DNA of 64,000 bases from Candidatus Gastranaerophilales bacterium (lineage in GTDB: Bacteria > Bacillota > Clostridia > Lachnospirales > Lachnospiraceae): positions 1-64,000 of the forward strand of contig JAMPHU010000009.1 of NCBI GenBank assembly GCA_023663225.1, written 5' to 3'. The position numbers were made by a program, and so were the translations under genes. Shown in pieces: positions 54,519 to 62,906 of the stretch. Every line of letters starts with the position of its first letter. The first letter of the stretch is position 1. The notes under the pieces are model-generated. The model searched no databases, was not told the origin of the DNA, and worked only from the letters and a program-made list of their open reading frames with translations.

Positions 54519-55019
54519 TCAACCGATCTTCACTTCGCTGATCGCGATCTGATATACGAAATCGGACTGGAACAACTGCTGCACAGCTCGCAATATCTCG
54601 GTCTTTAAGCCGTCCATATCTGTGCTGCAGTCCTCCGCCGTGTGTTTCAGTACCACAGTGCTGATTGCATCTTTGACCATATTGGCGTTGGGATCCATAT
54701 TCTCGCCGCCGTAAGTCTTGTAATCTTCGTGCTTGGTGTTGATGGACAGGGAGATATTGCACACTAGATATCCGCCGTCCTGCAAAAGCATCGTCATATT
54801 CCCCAGGTCATAGGATTCCGTGTCGGCCAGTGAAACCGATCCCACCACATTGCCCTGTCCGGGGACGGTCAGTTCTAAGTTCATCGCCGTGGCGATGTTG
54901 CCCACTAAAGAAGCTGTCTTATTGTTGGTGCTCATGACACTGATCATCATAATGCTGGTCAATACAATATTTACGATCTGGAGTGCCAAAATTAGCACCG
55001 TCAACAAATTTTTTTTCAT
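54519..55019 (-). CDS. fliL: Flagellar basal body-associated protein FliL
   Basis: A 166-residue FliL. One N-terminal TM (about 5-28) is followed by an extracytoplasmic stomatin-like domain (about 55-166) with VPGQGNVVGSVSLADTESYD, ending FQSDFVYQIAISEVKIG. FliL stabilises stator units and supports torque. It lies between motB and fliM. The domain is divergent, but position and topology agree. Confidence 0.85.
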   Translation of the reverse strand: MKKNLLTVLILALQIVNIVLTSIMMISVMSTNNKTASLVGNIATAMNLELTVPGQGNVVGSVSLADTESYDLGNMTMLLQDGGYLVCNISLSINTKHEDYKTYGGENMDPNANMVKDAISTVVLKHTAEDCSTDMDGLKTEILRAVQQLFQSDFVYQIAISEVKIG

Positions 55020-55046
55020 TTCAGACTACCATGCCTTTCCTGCTTT

Positions 55047-55880
55047 TTACTGACTGTTATTGTATATCCGAATCTCTACACGCCTGTTCTTGCTGCGACC
55101 CTCCTCGGTGGAGTTGTCGGCGATGGGGATCCTCTCTCCCATGCCCGCATGTCTGAGATTGACCGGATCAAGAGCAGTATGGTCTTTTAAATAGTAGAAT
55201 ACGGTGAGCGCTCTCGCGCTGCTCAATTCCTCGTTGTCGGCATATCTCGCGCTGCTCATGGGGACATTGTCCGTATGTCCCTCTATCTCAACAATCCCTT
55301 TGCTGTAGCGCATCAGAATGATACCGACCCTGTCCAAAACTGACGCCGAATTTTCTTTCAGTTCAGCGCTTCCGGAGTCAAACAAAAGCGCCCCTTTCAT
55401 TGTGAGCTGCACATACTGCGAAGTAAAGGTAACCTCGATCTGATCCGAGAGATTGCTCTCGGAGACAGCCTCCTCCACCTGCTCCGCAAGCTGCTCATTC
55501 TCCTGGAGATTCTGTTCTTCCAAGATCTCTTCCACGATCTGTTGGAGTACTTCAGGATCGTTCTCGAACTGTTCAAGCTGTTCCGGCTCCTTGGTGCTGT
55601 CGGCCGCAGCGCCAGTGCTGTTGATATATTCGCTCAGCTCGTTCAACTGGCTGACGCCGTTGCTGATGAGCATACCGTCGCCTATGGCGGTGGCTCCGCC
55701 GTTGAACACGCTGAAGGAGCTGTTCATGGCCGCCACGATCTCCGCTAACTTCGCCTCGTCAATCGTTGACATAGAGAACAGCAGCACGAAGAAACAAAGC
55801 AACAGATTCATCAGGTCGCTGAAAGTCGCCATCCATGCCGGCGATCCAGGCGGCGGCGTCTCTTCTTTCTTCTTAGCCAC
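55047..55880 (-). CDS. motB: Flagellar motor stator protein MotB
   Basis: A 277-residue MotB. The N-terminus SPAWMATFSDLMNLLLCFFV holds Asp22, the proton-binding residue, in the single TM. A plug/linker region (about 60-140) is Glu/Gln-rich. The C-terminal OmpA-like domain binds peptidoglycan (GIVEIEGHTDNVPMSSARYA, NRRVEIRIYNN). The start is GTG sharing a base with the motA stop, with GGAGGTG seven bases upstream. Whether it uses H+ or Na+ cannot be judged here. Confidence 0.95.
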   Translation of the reverse strand: MAKKKEETPPPGSPAWMATFSDLMNLLLCFFVLLFSMSTIDEAKLAEIVAAMNSSFSVFNGGATAIGDGMLISNGVSQLNELSEYINSTGAAADSTKEPEQLEQFENDPEVLQQIVEEILEEQNLQENEQLAEQVEEAVSESNLSDQIEVTFTSQYVQLTMKGALLFDSGSAELKENSASVLDRVGIILMRYSKGIVEIEGHTDNVPMSSARYADNEELSSARALTVFYYLKDHTALDPVNLRHAGMGERIPIADNSTEEGRSKNRRVEIRIYNNSQ

Positions 55881-56671
55881 TATTCTTCACCTCCTTCGTC
55901 TCCTCCCGCAGTTTCTCTGTCCTTAGGAGCAAGGAAGGACTTTAATTTTTCCTCGATGACACGAGGGTTCTCGCCCGCCTGAATGGAGAGCAGGCCTTCT
56001 ATCATAACCTCTTTCTGCTGCATCTCAATAGCATTGTCCGCCTTTAACTTGGACGCCGTAGGTGTGCAGATCCAGTTCGCAAGGAGCGAACCGTACAAGG
56101 TAGTGATCAGAGCAACCGCCATGGAAGGGCCAATGGAACTCGCATCTTCCATGTTGTTCAACATATTTACCAGACCGACCAGGGTACCGATCATACCCCA
56201 GGCAGGACCCATGGAAGCGACAGACTCCCAAAAGGTTGCGTATTTCTTATGTCTGTCGTCCACGCATACCATCTCGGTCTCCATGATGGCACGCACCAAG
56301 TCGGGATCCGTTCCGTCTACCACCAACAGGATACCCTTCTTCAAAAACGGCTCATCCAGATCCGCCGCCGCCTCCTCCAGCGACAGGAGGCCTTCCTTTC
56401 TCGCTATATTGGACAAGTCTATGATCTTTTTGATCATATCGGATGTATTCATTGTAGGCGCCTTAAAGATCAATGTGATACTCTTAAGGCCTCCTATAAA
56501 GTCCTGTAGACTGCAGGACATCAGAATCGCAAAAAATGCGCCTCCAAAGGTAATGATAGCCGAAGCTCCGTCCAGGTAACTCGGAAACCCGCCCCAGCCC
56601 GCGTTACTGACGATACCGAACACCAGCATCACCAGACACATGATCATACCAATAAGTGAAGCTATATCCAC
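55880..56671 (-). CDS. motA: Flagellar motor stator protein MotA
   Basis: A 263-residue MotA with four TM helices. The cytoplasmic loop between TM2 and TM3 contains charged residues that contact FliG (MIKKIIDLSNIARKEGLLSL). The end of the loop and TM3 read ESVASMGPAWGMIGTLVGLV. I chose GTG at 56671 because AGAGG lies at suitable spacing and the protein then begins MDIASLIG as usual; the frame opens three codons earlier. It overlaps motB by one base. Confidence 0.94.
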   Translation of the reverse strand: MDIASLIGMIMCLVMLVFGIVSNAGWGGFPSYLDGASAIITFGGAFFAILMSCSLQDFIGGLKSITLIFKAPTMNTSDMIKKIIDLSNIARKEGLLSLEEAAADLDEPFLKKGILLVVDGTDPDLVRAIMETEMVCVDDRHKKYATFWESVASMGPAWGMIGTLVGLVNMLNNMEDASSIGPSMAVALITTLYGSLLANWICTPTASKLKADNAIEMQQKEVMIEGLLSIQAGENPRVIEEKLKSFLAPKDRETAGGDEGGEE

Positions 56672-56700
56672 AACAACCACCTCTTATTCCGCATTTGTAT

Positions 56701-56889
56701 TTACTCGTCTGCCAGAATGCCCTTTCTATATGATTTTACAAGATTTTTGATCTCTTGTCTACTTTCTTTTACAATTAATTTTCTTCCGGTGGTCAAAGTC
56801 AGAACTGTGTCCGGCGTCTCCTCCACAATCTCCAGCAAATGTGGATTGATCAAGATTTTTACGCCGTTTATTTTCGTCACTTCTATCAT
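56701..56889 (-). CDS. swrD: SwrD/FlbD-family flagellar protein
   Basis: A 62-residue FlbD-family protein (MIEVTKINGVKILINPHLLE, then TGRKLIVKESRQEIKNLVKS). In Bacillus SwrD (YlzI) raises flagellar power, probably by supporting stator function. Here it directly precedes motA, consistent with such a role. ATG 56889 has AAAGGTGG upstream; the frame start at 56922 has no site. It follows flgE across a hairpin-bearing gap. Confidence 0.9.
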   Translation of the reverse strand: MIEVTKINGVKILINPHLLEIVEETPDTVLTLTTGRKLIVKESRQEIKNLVKSYRKGILADE

Positions 56890-56985
56890 ATTGCGCCCAC
56901 CTTTCCTCAACATAATGAACATTTTTCAGCGGTTTGCACAAATATGTGCACAAAATTTCAGCAGTTTTACACCACCATCTAACAC

Positions 56986-57022
56986 AGATATAAGGGACGG
57001 AAAACTTCCGTCCCTTATATCT
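56986..57022. other. Perfect 17-bp stem-loop between flgE and swrD
   Basis: AGATATAAGGGACGGAA (56986-57002), loop AAC, and TTCCGTCCCTTATATCT (57006-57022) form a perfect 17-bp hairpin starting 9 bases after the flgE stop. On the minus strand it is followed by GTGTTAG rather than a U-tract. It could be an mRNA-stability or processing element, or an inefficient attenuator. Confidence 0.9.
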
Positions 57023-57030
57023 ATTCTACC

Positions 57031-58788
57031 TTATCTCTTAAGATTTGTCAATTCCTCAAGTAAAGTATCTGACACAGTGATGATACGGCTGTTCGCCTGG
57101 AAACCACGCTGCGTGGTGATCATCTCCGTGAATTCGGTGGACAGATCCACATTACTCATCTCCAACTGTCCGGTGGAGATCGAGCCTCCGTTGGCGGTCA
57201 CATCCACGCCGATCCCGTCGAAGTCGCCGGAGTTTAAGGTGGAGGTGTAGAGGTTTTCACCGTGCTTCTCCAGACCGGAAGCATTGGGGAAGGACGCCGT
57301 AGCGATCTGTCCCAAAAGCTTGGTCATGCCGCTGTCATAGTTGGCGTAAATCTTACCGTCATTCTGGATGGATACGCCGATCATGTCGCCCACTCTGCGG
57401 CCGGTGCCGATCAGTCCGGTAGGGTCGCCTCTGTCCGCGCCCACGGTGGAAGTCCCCTTGTTGTCAAACAGAACCACATCGGAGAAATCGAGGGTGATAT
57501 TGGTAAAGCTGGGACCCACGCCAGAGAGATCCATCTGCATGGTCGTCACATTGGCCGCGCCCCCTGCCAATCCGTCAAAATAACCGGTTTTCGGGTGAAA
57601 GGTGATGCTGCTTCCCGTGTATTCGCGTCCGTCGAACTCCACGACGCCGTTCTGCCCTGCCAAATTGGGATTTGTGGTGCTCGCGGTACCCGCATTGCCG
57701 GCCGCCAGCATATCTTTTACCGTCACCCAAGTAGTAGTGGTCACAGGAGGAGTGGTCGTCGAAGTCACCGTCTGCTGTACTGCAAGAGACAAAAACTCAT
57801 CCGTAGAACCCTCATAACCGTACACTTTCGCCAGCGCATCCAAGGACTCCTGCCTGGTCATGGTTGCTCCGTTGGCAACGGGCTGGCTTAAATCATCCCA
57901 GTTGGCAGCCGTGGTAGCCCAGCCCAGATCGGCAACTGTGGTAGGGTTAGTGCCTGTCGTCTGCAAAAGGGTTGCACTGGTCCACTGGTAATCATCGGTA
58001 TTATACTTGACCGTGGTAGCCAAATTCTGGTGGGTAACGCCGCCAAACGACGCATTGCTGATATCCACCTCATCCCCGTTGGAGTCCAACAGTTTATCCA
58101 ACTCGATACTGTACTCGTTCCCGTTCTCGCTGTCAGACTTCTTGAATACGATCTTTGCCGTGTAGCTGTAGCCCAGCGAATCATAGAAGTTGAAGTTGAT
58201 GGCCTTACCTCCCTTGCTGGTCACGTCCGTGTCGTTCTTGTCTATGATGCCCGCTATGGTGCCCTGAGAAGTGGCCTCGGGGGGATAGGTCAGATTGGCA
58301 GTGCTCATAATGCGCAGAGCAGTCACGGTGTCCTTCTTGATCGTGGTGCCCTGGGTATCGGGATCCACTCCCCAACCCATCACATTGTATCCATTGCTGG
58401 TCATGGCCAGATTGCCCGCTCCGTCCACGTAGAAGGAGCCGTCTCTGGTGAAGTAGTTGGAGATGCCGTCGCTCACCACGAAGAAATTCTCTCCGGTCAG
58501 CATCAGATCGAAGGGATTGCCCGTGGATTGAGCCGAACCCTGACCGGTGATGTTCATGTTGATGGCCGCCGATTTCACGCCCAGACCGATCTGTCTGGCG
58601 TTGATGCCGCCTCGGTTCTCGTTGGCGCCGCTGGCTCTCTGTGTGGTCTGGCTCATCAAATCAGCGAACACGATCGAGCTTGACTTGTAAGCTACAGTAT
58701 TTACGTTTGAAATATTGTTACCAATAACATCCATCTTGGTCTGGTGTGTTTTCAGTCCTGCCACACCAGAGAAAAGTGATCTCATCAT
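57031..58788 (-). CDS. flgE: Flagellar hook protein FlgE
   Basis: A 585-residue hook subunit. The N-terminal D0 region MMRSLFSGVAGLKTHQTKMD and the VIGNNISNVNTVAYKSSSIV rod-hook signature are present. The C-terminus closes with NVDLSTEFTEMITTQRGFQA and TLLEELTNLKR. The central part (about 150-460) is Thr/Asp-rich and surface-exposed. It is longer than the 260-450 residues of many hook proteins, implying extra outer domains. ATG 58788 has AGGAGG upstream. Confidence 0.96.
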   Translation of the reverse strand: MMRSLFSGVAGLKTHQTKMDVIGNNISNVNTVAYKSSSIVFADLMSQTTQRASGANENRGGINARQIGLGVKSAAINMNITGQGSAQSTGNPFDLMLTGENFFVVSDGISNYFTRDGSFYVDGAGNLAMTSNGYNVMGWGVDPDTQGTTIKKDTVTALRIMSTANLTYPPEATSQGTIAGIIDKNDTDVTSKGGKAINFNFYDSLGYSYTAKIVFKKSDSENGNEYSIELDKLLDSNGDEVDISNASFGGVTHQNLATTVKYNTDDYQWTSATLLQTTGTNPTTVADLGWATTAANWDDLSQPVANGATMTRQESLDALAKVYGYEGSTDEFLSLAVQQTVTSTTTPPVTTTTWVTVKDMLAAGNAGTASTTNPNLAGQNGVVEFDGREYTGSSITFHPKTGYFDGLAGGAANVTTMQMDLSGVGPSFTNITLDFSDVVLFDNKGTSTVGADRGDPTGLIGTGRRVGDMIGVSIQNDGKIYANYDSGMTKLLGQIATASFPNASGLEKHGENLYTSTLNSGDFDGIGVDVTANGGSISTGQLEMSNVDLSTEFTEMITTQRGFQANSRIITVSDTLLEELTNLKR

Positions 58789-58872
58789 AGTGATTGTTCC
58801 TCCTAATCTGCTGCGGAACGTCCGCCCTCCCTCTGTCATTCGGGAAGGCTTTTAACCCCCATTCAGGTCCGG

Positions 58873-59271
58873 TTACATAATGACCGCTCCGTTAATGTTT
58901 GTGAATACGTTCTCCTCCGTCTGTGTGCTGTCCATCGCCGTGACAATGGTCTGGTTCGGCACATTTACGATAAATGCCAGATCATCCACAATGACCAGAG
59001 AATCCTTGATTCCTTTCTGCATAGCTTTTCTGGCTCCGCCTTCAAGCCGCTCCCACTGTTCCATGCTCAGCTCGATCCCTCTGTCTGTCAGTCGGTTTGC
59101 CGCATGTTTGGAGAGCTTTAGCGCTCCGGTCTCGCCTGATGACTTCTGTTCAAAGACCTCTTTGAAGGAAAGACCCTCCTTGGTCTTCGCCTCAGCCGCC
59201 CTGGGCGTTCTGCCGTATATCCGGTCAGTCAGTTGCTCTATGGAAAGGAAGCTATTTTTTTGAACCTCCAT
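58873..59271 (-). CDS. TIGR02530-type flagellar operon protein
   Basis: A 132-residue protein of the TIGR02530 flagellar operon family found between flgD and flgE in many Firmicutes. The family core LKLSKHAANRLTDRGIELSM and VVDDLAFIVNVPNQTIVTAM are visible. The function is not established. It lies 30 bases after flgD and upstream of flgE. Confidence 0.85.
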   Translation of the reverse strand: MEVQKNSFLSIEQLTDRIYGRTPRAAEAKTKEGLSFKEVFEQKSSGETGALKLSKHAANRLTDRGIELSMEQWERLEGGARKAMQKGIKDSLVIVDDLAFIVNVPNQTIVTAMDSTQTEENVFTNINGAVIM

Positions 59272-59301
59272 ATTCTCTCAGCTCCTTTCTGCGCCTGCTG
59301 T

Positions 59302-60045
59302 TTACTCTGTGCCTTCCACACCGGCTGTCCCTTCGCCTTCGCCTTCGCCGCCTTCACTGTCTTCGCCGTTTTCTTCACCTTCCGCAGGCTTCTCTCCCTC
59401 ACCCGCCAGCGTTCTGACTTCCTTCAGCTTTTCAACGTACTTATTCAAAAGCTTCACCAGATCGGACGCAATGAAGGTTTTCTCGTAATCGTTCATGTTG
59501 TTGTAGGTCTCTTCCAGCTCGTCGATCGTCTCCGCGTCGCTCATGCCGATACCGTTCACGCCGGGCAGATTCGCCAGCTTGGCCGCAAACTCTTTCGCCT
59601 TCTTGAACGCGCTCAGGTAAACGGGATCCACCACCGTATCCAGATCGTCGATGGAGTACAGAGACTCGTCGATGGAGAGATACGCCTTGCCGTTCTCATA
59701 TACTACATAATCTACCTTGCCGTCCACATAATTGACGTCTCCGGAAGAGTCCGTCGTCTTGATGTACACCTCCTGACCCACCAGGCCGCTTGCCCTCATC
59801 AGATCCATGCTGCCCGCCATATTGGAGAGCGCCTCCACCTGTGAAAACTGTGCATACTGGGCAATATACTCCGTGTTGGAGGTAGGCTCTAAGGGGTCCT
59901 GATACTGCATCTGTGCCACCAAAAGCTGTAGGAAGGCTTCTTTATCCATTCCGTCTTGACTTGCGCTGTTAGCCTTTTTCAGGGAAGACTGTGACTCGGT
60001 CTCTACAATCTTGCCGTCTTTCACCGGCGCCATTAATCCTGCCAT
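59302..60045 (-). CDS. flgD: Flagellar hook capping protein FlgD
   Basis: A 247-residue FlgD-family hook scaffold. The conserved N-terminal part is clear: MDKEAFLQLLVAQMQYQDPL, EPTSNTEYIAQYAQFSQVEA. The middle (GLVGQEVYIKTTDSSGDVNY) begins the variable domain. The C-terminus is Gly/Glu-rich and low complexity (GEKPAEGEENGEDSEGGEGE), which is unusual. ATG 60045 has AAAGGAG upstream. It lies between fliK and the TIGR02530 gene. Confidence 0.93.
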   Translation of the reverse strand: MAGLMAPVKDGKIVETESQSSLKKANSASQDGMDKEAFLQLLVAQMQYQDPLEPTSNTEYIAQYAQFSQVEALSNMAGSMDLMRASGLVGQEVYIKTTDSSGDVNYVDGKVDYVVYENGKAYLSIDESLYSIDDLDTVVDPVYLSAFKKAKEFAAKLANLPGVNGIGMSDAETIDELEETYNNMNDYEKTFIASDLVKLLNKYVEKLKEVRTLAGEGEKPAEGEENGEDSEGGEGEGEGTAGVEGTE

Positions 60046-60069
60046 ATTTTCTCCTTTCTGTCTCAAAAA

Positions 60070-61470
60070 TCATGCGGTGAAATCCACCGTGTTGCCATTT
60101 GCTTCCATCATCTTGGCCGCAAGCTGTTCTTCCTCCGGAAGCTCCTCAAGCTCCTCCAAGCTCAAGGCGTCATCCAGTCTGATCCTGCGGGTTCTCTGTC
60201 CCTTGGCCGCGTTCTGCTCCTGGCCTCTCTCGCGTCCCTGCTCCAGATTTTGCTCGAACTCATGGGTCTGCACGGTGACTTCGATCGCTTCCACCTTGAC
60301 GCCCTGTTCTGCAAAACTCTCCTTCAACTGCACCATCTGGCTTTCCAGAGCCGCCTTTACCGCCTCGTCCTGCGCCACGAAGTTGGCCGTGACCACTCCG
60401 CCTTTTGCCGCCAAATGAATCTGTAGCGTGCCAAGACTCTCGGGATGAAGCTGCATCTCCAGATCGGTCATGCCCGGTCTCACCTGAAGCTTCATGTAAT
60501 CCATGATCTGCCGCATAATGTCCTGGGTGTCCACGTCAAATCCGCCGGATACTTCCGATGTCTGCGCGGTCTCCAGATGGGGGTCGAGCTGTGTGAGGTT
60601 CTGCATAAAGGAATTGCCCTCATGCTCTCTGCCATGCTCCGAATGATCCCTGTTGTCGGAACGACGTCCCTCTGTGTGCTCGGACTGCTCTGCTTCCCTG
60701 GGGACATTCGTCTGTATGTCCGCAGGCAGCTCTTGCGTCTCTTCGCGCTCCGGCTCCTCCACGGTCACCTGGATCAGGTTCTCGAGAGGCTTCTCCTCCT
60801 TGACGGGAATCAGATCTGCCGCTTCCGGCTTCACAGTCTCCGGCACCTGCTGCATCAACTCATAGGCATCCGCCACGGTCATGTCATTTGGCCCGCTCTC
60901 AAGTATCTGCTCAAGCTCGCCCATCAGCGCCTTGTAATCCGCATACATGCCTTCGTCAGTGAGCAGCGCCACATTATCTTCGGCTCCGAAAGCCTGTAAC
61001 AGAAACGCGCTCAGATTCTCCGGCTTCAACAGATCCGCCGCTTCCAAGCCCATCTGTCCCAACAGACCATTCAGCTCCTCGGCGCTGATATCCAGCGTAT
61101 CCGTGATCTCCCCGATCAGCTCCATAGCTGCCGTTCCCAGAATTTCCATGGCTTCCTGCATCTGCTCATCCTGAGGGATCATCTCCACCTGCTCTTCGCC
61201 CTCCGGCTGATCGGACTTGACCTGTTTCACCTTGTCAGCCTTGGGGGAGGAAAGAGAGCTCTCCGCCTTATCCGGCTGTTCTGGGGAAGTAGCCTTGTTC
61301 GGCGCCTTACCCGGCTGTGCCGCCTGGGGGCTGTTGTCCTTGCCCGTCTGAGAGTTCAAGACGTTCTGGAAACTCATCGTTCCCGCCTTATTCTGGGCCG
61401 CCTGGCTTACTGTATTGGCCGTAAGATTCTGGAAAAAATTTCCTACGCCCTTTACCGCCGTACTGGTCAT
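60070..61470 (-). CDS. fliK: Flagellar hook-length control protein FliK
   Basis: A 466-residue FliK. The N-terminal region is low-complexity and acidic, as expected of the molecular ruler. The C-terminal FliK domain (about 320-410) shows LQVRPGMTDLEMQLHPESLG and VVTANFVAQDEAVKAALESQ, ending VEAIEVTV. It measures hook length and triggers the FlhB export switch. A short His/Arg/Glu patch (SEHGREHEG) is notable. ATG 61470 has AAAGGAG upstream; the frame is open 18 codons further without a site. Confidence 0.92.
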   Translation of the reverse strand: MTSTAVKGVGNFFQNLTANTVSQAAQNKAGTMSFQNVLNSQTGKDNSPQAAQPGKAPNKATSPEQPDKAESSLSSPKADKVKQVKSDQPEGEEQVEMIPQDEQMQEAMEILGTAAMELIGEITDTLDISAEELNGLLGQMGLEAADLLKPENLSAFLLQAFGAEDNVALLTDEGMYADYKALMGELEQILESGPNDMTVADAYELMQQVPETVKPEAADLIPVKEEKPLENLIQVTVEEPEREETQELPADIQTNVPREAEQSEHTEGRRSDNRDHSEHGREHEGNSFMQNLTQLDPHLETAQTSEVSGGFDVDTQDIMRQIMDYMKLQVRPGMTDLEMQLHPESLGTLQIHLAAKGGVVTANFVAQDEAVKAALESQMVQLKESFAEQGVKVEAIEVTVQTHEFEQNLEQGRERGQEQNAAKGQRTRRIRLDDALSLEELEELPEEEQLAAKMMEANGNTVDFTA

Positions 61471-61554
61471 CACATTTCTCCTTTCTTCGTAAATTTTATG
61501 AAAATCCTTTACCAAGGCTTTCATACTAATATATCGGTAATACCGCCGAAATAG

Positions 61555-62433
61555 TTAAGTCCCCGAATCCATAATTCTCGTCAGCTTCGCCGCAAAATCC
61601 GGTTCCATGGCAGCCATGATGGCCCCCCTCTTGTCGGCAGTCATCGCCTGCAAAATACGCGCGCAGAGATTCAGATCGTTGGGCATCGCCTCCATGATGT
61701 CCGCGGCGCTGGCCGCCTCCATGGACGCGTAAGAATCCGCCAGATTTTGAACCTCCTGCGTCTCCTGGATCTCCGACATCACCTGTCTGTACCAATACTC
61801 CGCGGAATCCGGATCAATCTCCTCGTAATATTTCCGGTACTCCTCCGGGCCGGGACCGTTATCCGCGTAGATGACCTCCCTGTAAAACTCGTCTCGGACA
61901 CGCTTAAACTCCGATTCCATCTCCTCAAAAGGCTGTAATCGCAGCACTTCCGCCTTCAAAGTCTCAATCTCCGCCGCCGACGACGTAGCCTCGCGCTGCA
62001 TCTGTTCCACTTCCAACTCAAGCTGCCTGATCTGCGCCACAGCCTCCTCCAGACTGCTGTAACCGCCATAACTGTCGGGGTCAAAAGTCTCTGTCACCAC
62101 ACCCTTTGGCAGGATCTTGTTGATCACGGGAACGTCCTTTAACACCGGCGCCAACACAGAACTGCCAAAACCCCCGATATCCATTTTGATCACAATACAG
62201 ATCACAACGATCCACAGAGCCACAATGACAATGGTCGCAAAAAAGGTCATCACACCTCCGCCGCTGTCGTCTAATTCTTCCTCCTGTCTGGCGATCTCCT
62301 TCGCTCTTTTTTTGGCCTCTTTCCGCTGTGCCTTCTGGTCTTTTTTCAGTTTTTGCTTCTCGTCTTTCAGCTTCTTTTTTTCTGCTTCTGTCGAGAGTTC
62401 TTCCTGCAATTTTTCTCTTGCCACGTCAGCCAC
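61555..62433 (-). CDS. MotE/YlxF-like protein of the motility operon
   Basis: A 292-residue protein. The N-terminus is a very basic and acidic helix (about 1-55), followed by one TM (about 62-84), a coiled coil (about 120-175), and a C-terminal helical domain with DIMEAMPNDLNLCARILQAM and EPDFAAKLTRIMDSGT that resembles the MgtE N domain / FliG-like part of MotE proteins. In Bacillus the same position (between fliJ and fliK) is held by ylxF. The function of YlxF is not well defined. Confidence 0.78.
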   Translation of the reverse strand: MADVAREKLQEELSTEAEKKKLKDEKQKLKKDQKAQRKEAKKRAKEIARQEEELDDSGGGVMTFFATIVIVALWIVVICIVIKMDIGGFGSSVLAPVLKDVPVINKILPKGVVTETFDPDSYGGYSSLEEAVAQIRQLELEVEQMQREATSSAAEIETLKAEVLRLQPFEEMESEFKRVRDEFYREVIYADNGPGPEEYRKYYEEIDPDSAEYWYRQVMSEIQETQEVQNLADSYASMEAASAADIMEAMPNDLNLCARILQAMTADKRGAIMAAMEPDFAAKLTRIMDSGT

Positions 62434-62437
62434 CTGC

Positions 62438-62884
62438 CTATACTTTCTTTTGACCGTAGGTATAACTTGTCAACTCATCCACGACCTTGCTCTCCGCACG
62501 GTTCTCTTCCTGCAAAAAAGCCTCGAAGGCTTTGTCCTTTAACGTCTCATGCGTCTTGCGTTCCATCATCACTGTGGCGAGCGCCTCCCTCGCCTTCTCA
62601 AGCCTCTGTTCCGCTCTGCGGACCTGGATCGTCTGCGCTCTGATATAGTCCTCCATGACCAAAATAGAGTGACGATTCTCCTCCATATCCAAAAAGACCA
62701 AAACGCCCTTTCTCAGCCTTTCCGCCTCGGACTCATAAAAGCGTTTCCTGTCATAGAGAGCCGAAAGCCGCTCCTCCTCGTCGTCCAATGCGATTCTGGC
62801 CGCGGAAAATTCCTGCTTCGCCTGCGTCTCCATCTTCATTTTGATATCCAGAATACTCTGTAAAGAATATCGAAATCTAGCCAT
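62438..62884 (-). CDS. fliJ: Flagellar export chaperone FliJ
   Basis: A 148-residue all-helical, coiled-coil protein (MARFRYSLQSILDIKMKMET at the start, then ALDDEEERLSALYDRKRF). It is the central stalk of the FliHIJ ATPase complex and an export chaperone escort. The size and the RF.Y.LQ.ILD start fit the family. ATG 62884 has AAGAGG upstream. It is encoded right after fliI, overlapping nothing. Confidence 0.92.
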   Translation of the reverse strand: MARFRYSLQSILDIKMKMETQAKQEFSAARIALDDEEERLSALYDRKRFYESEAERLRKGVLVFLDMEENRHSILVMEDYIRAQTIQVRRAEQRLEKAREALATVMMERKTHETLKDKAFEAFLQEENRAESKVVDELTSYTYGQKKV

Positions 62885-62906
62885 TTGATCTTGCCTCTTA
62901 TCTGTA

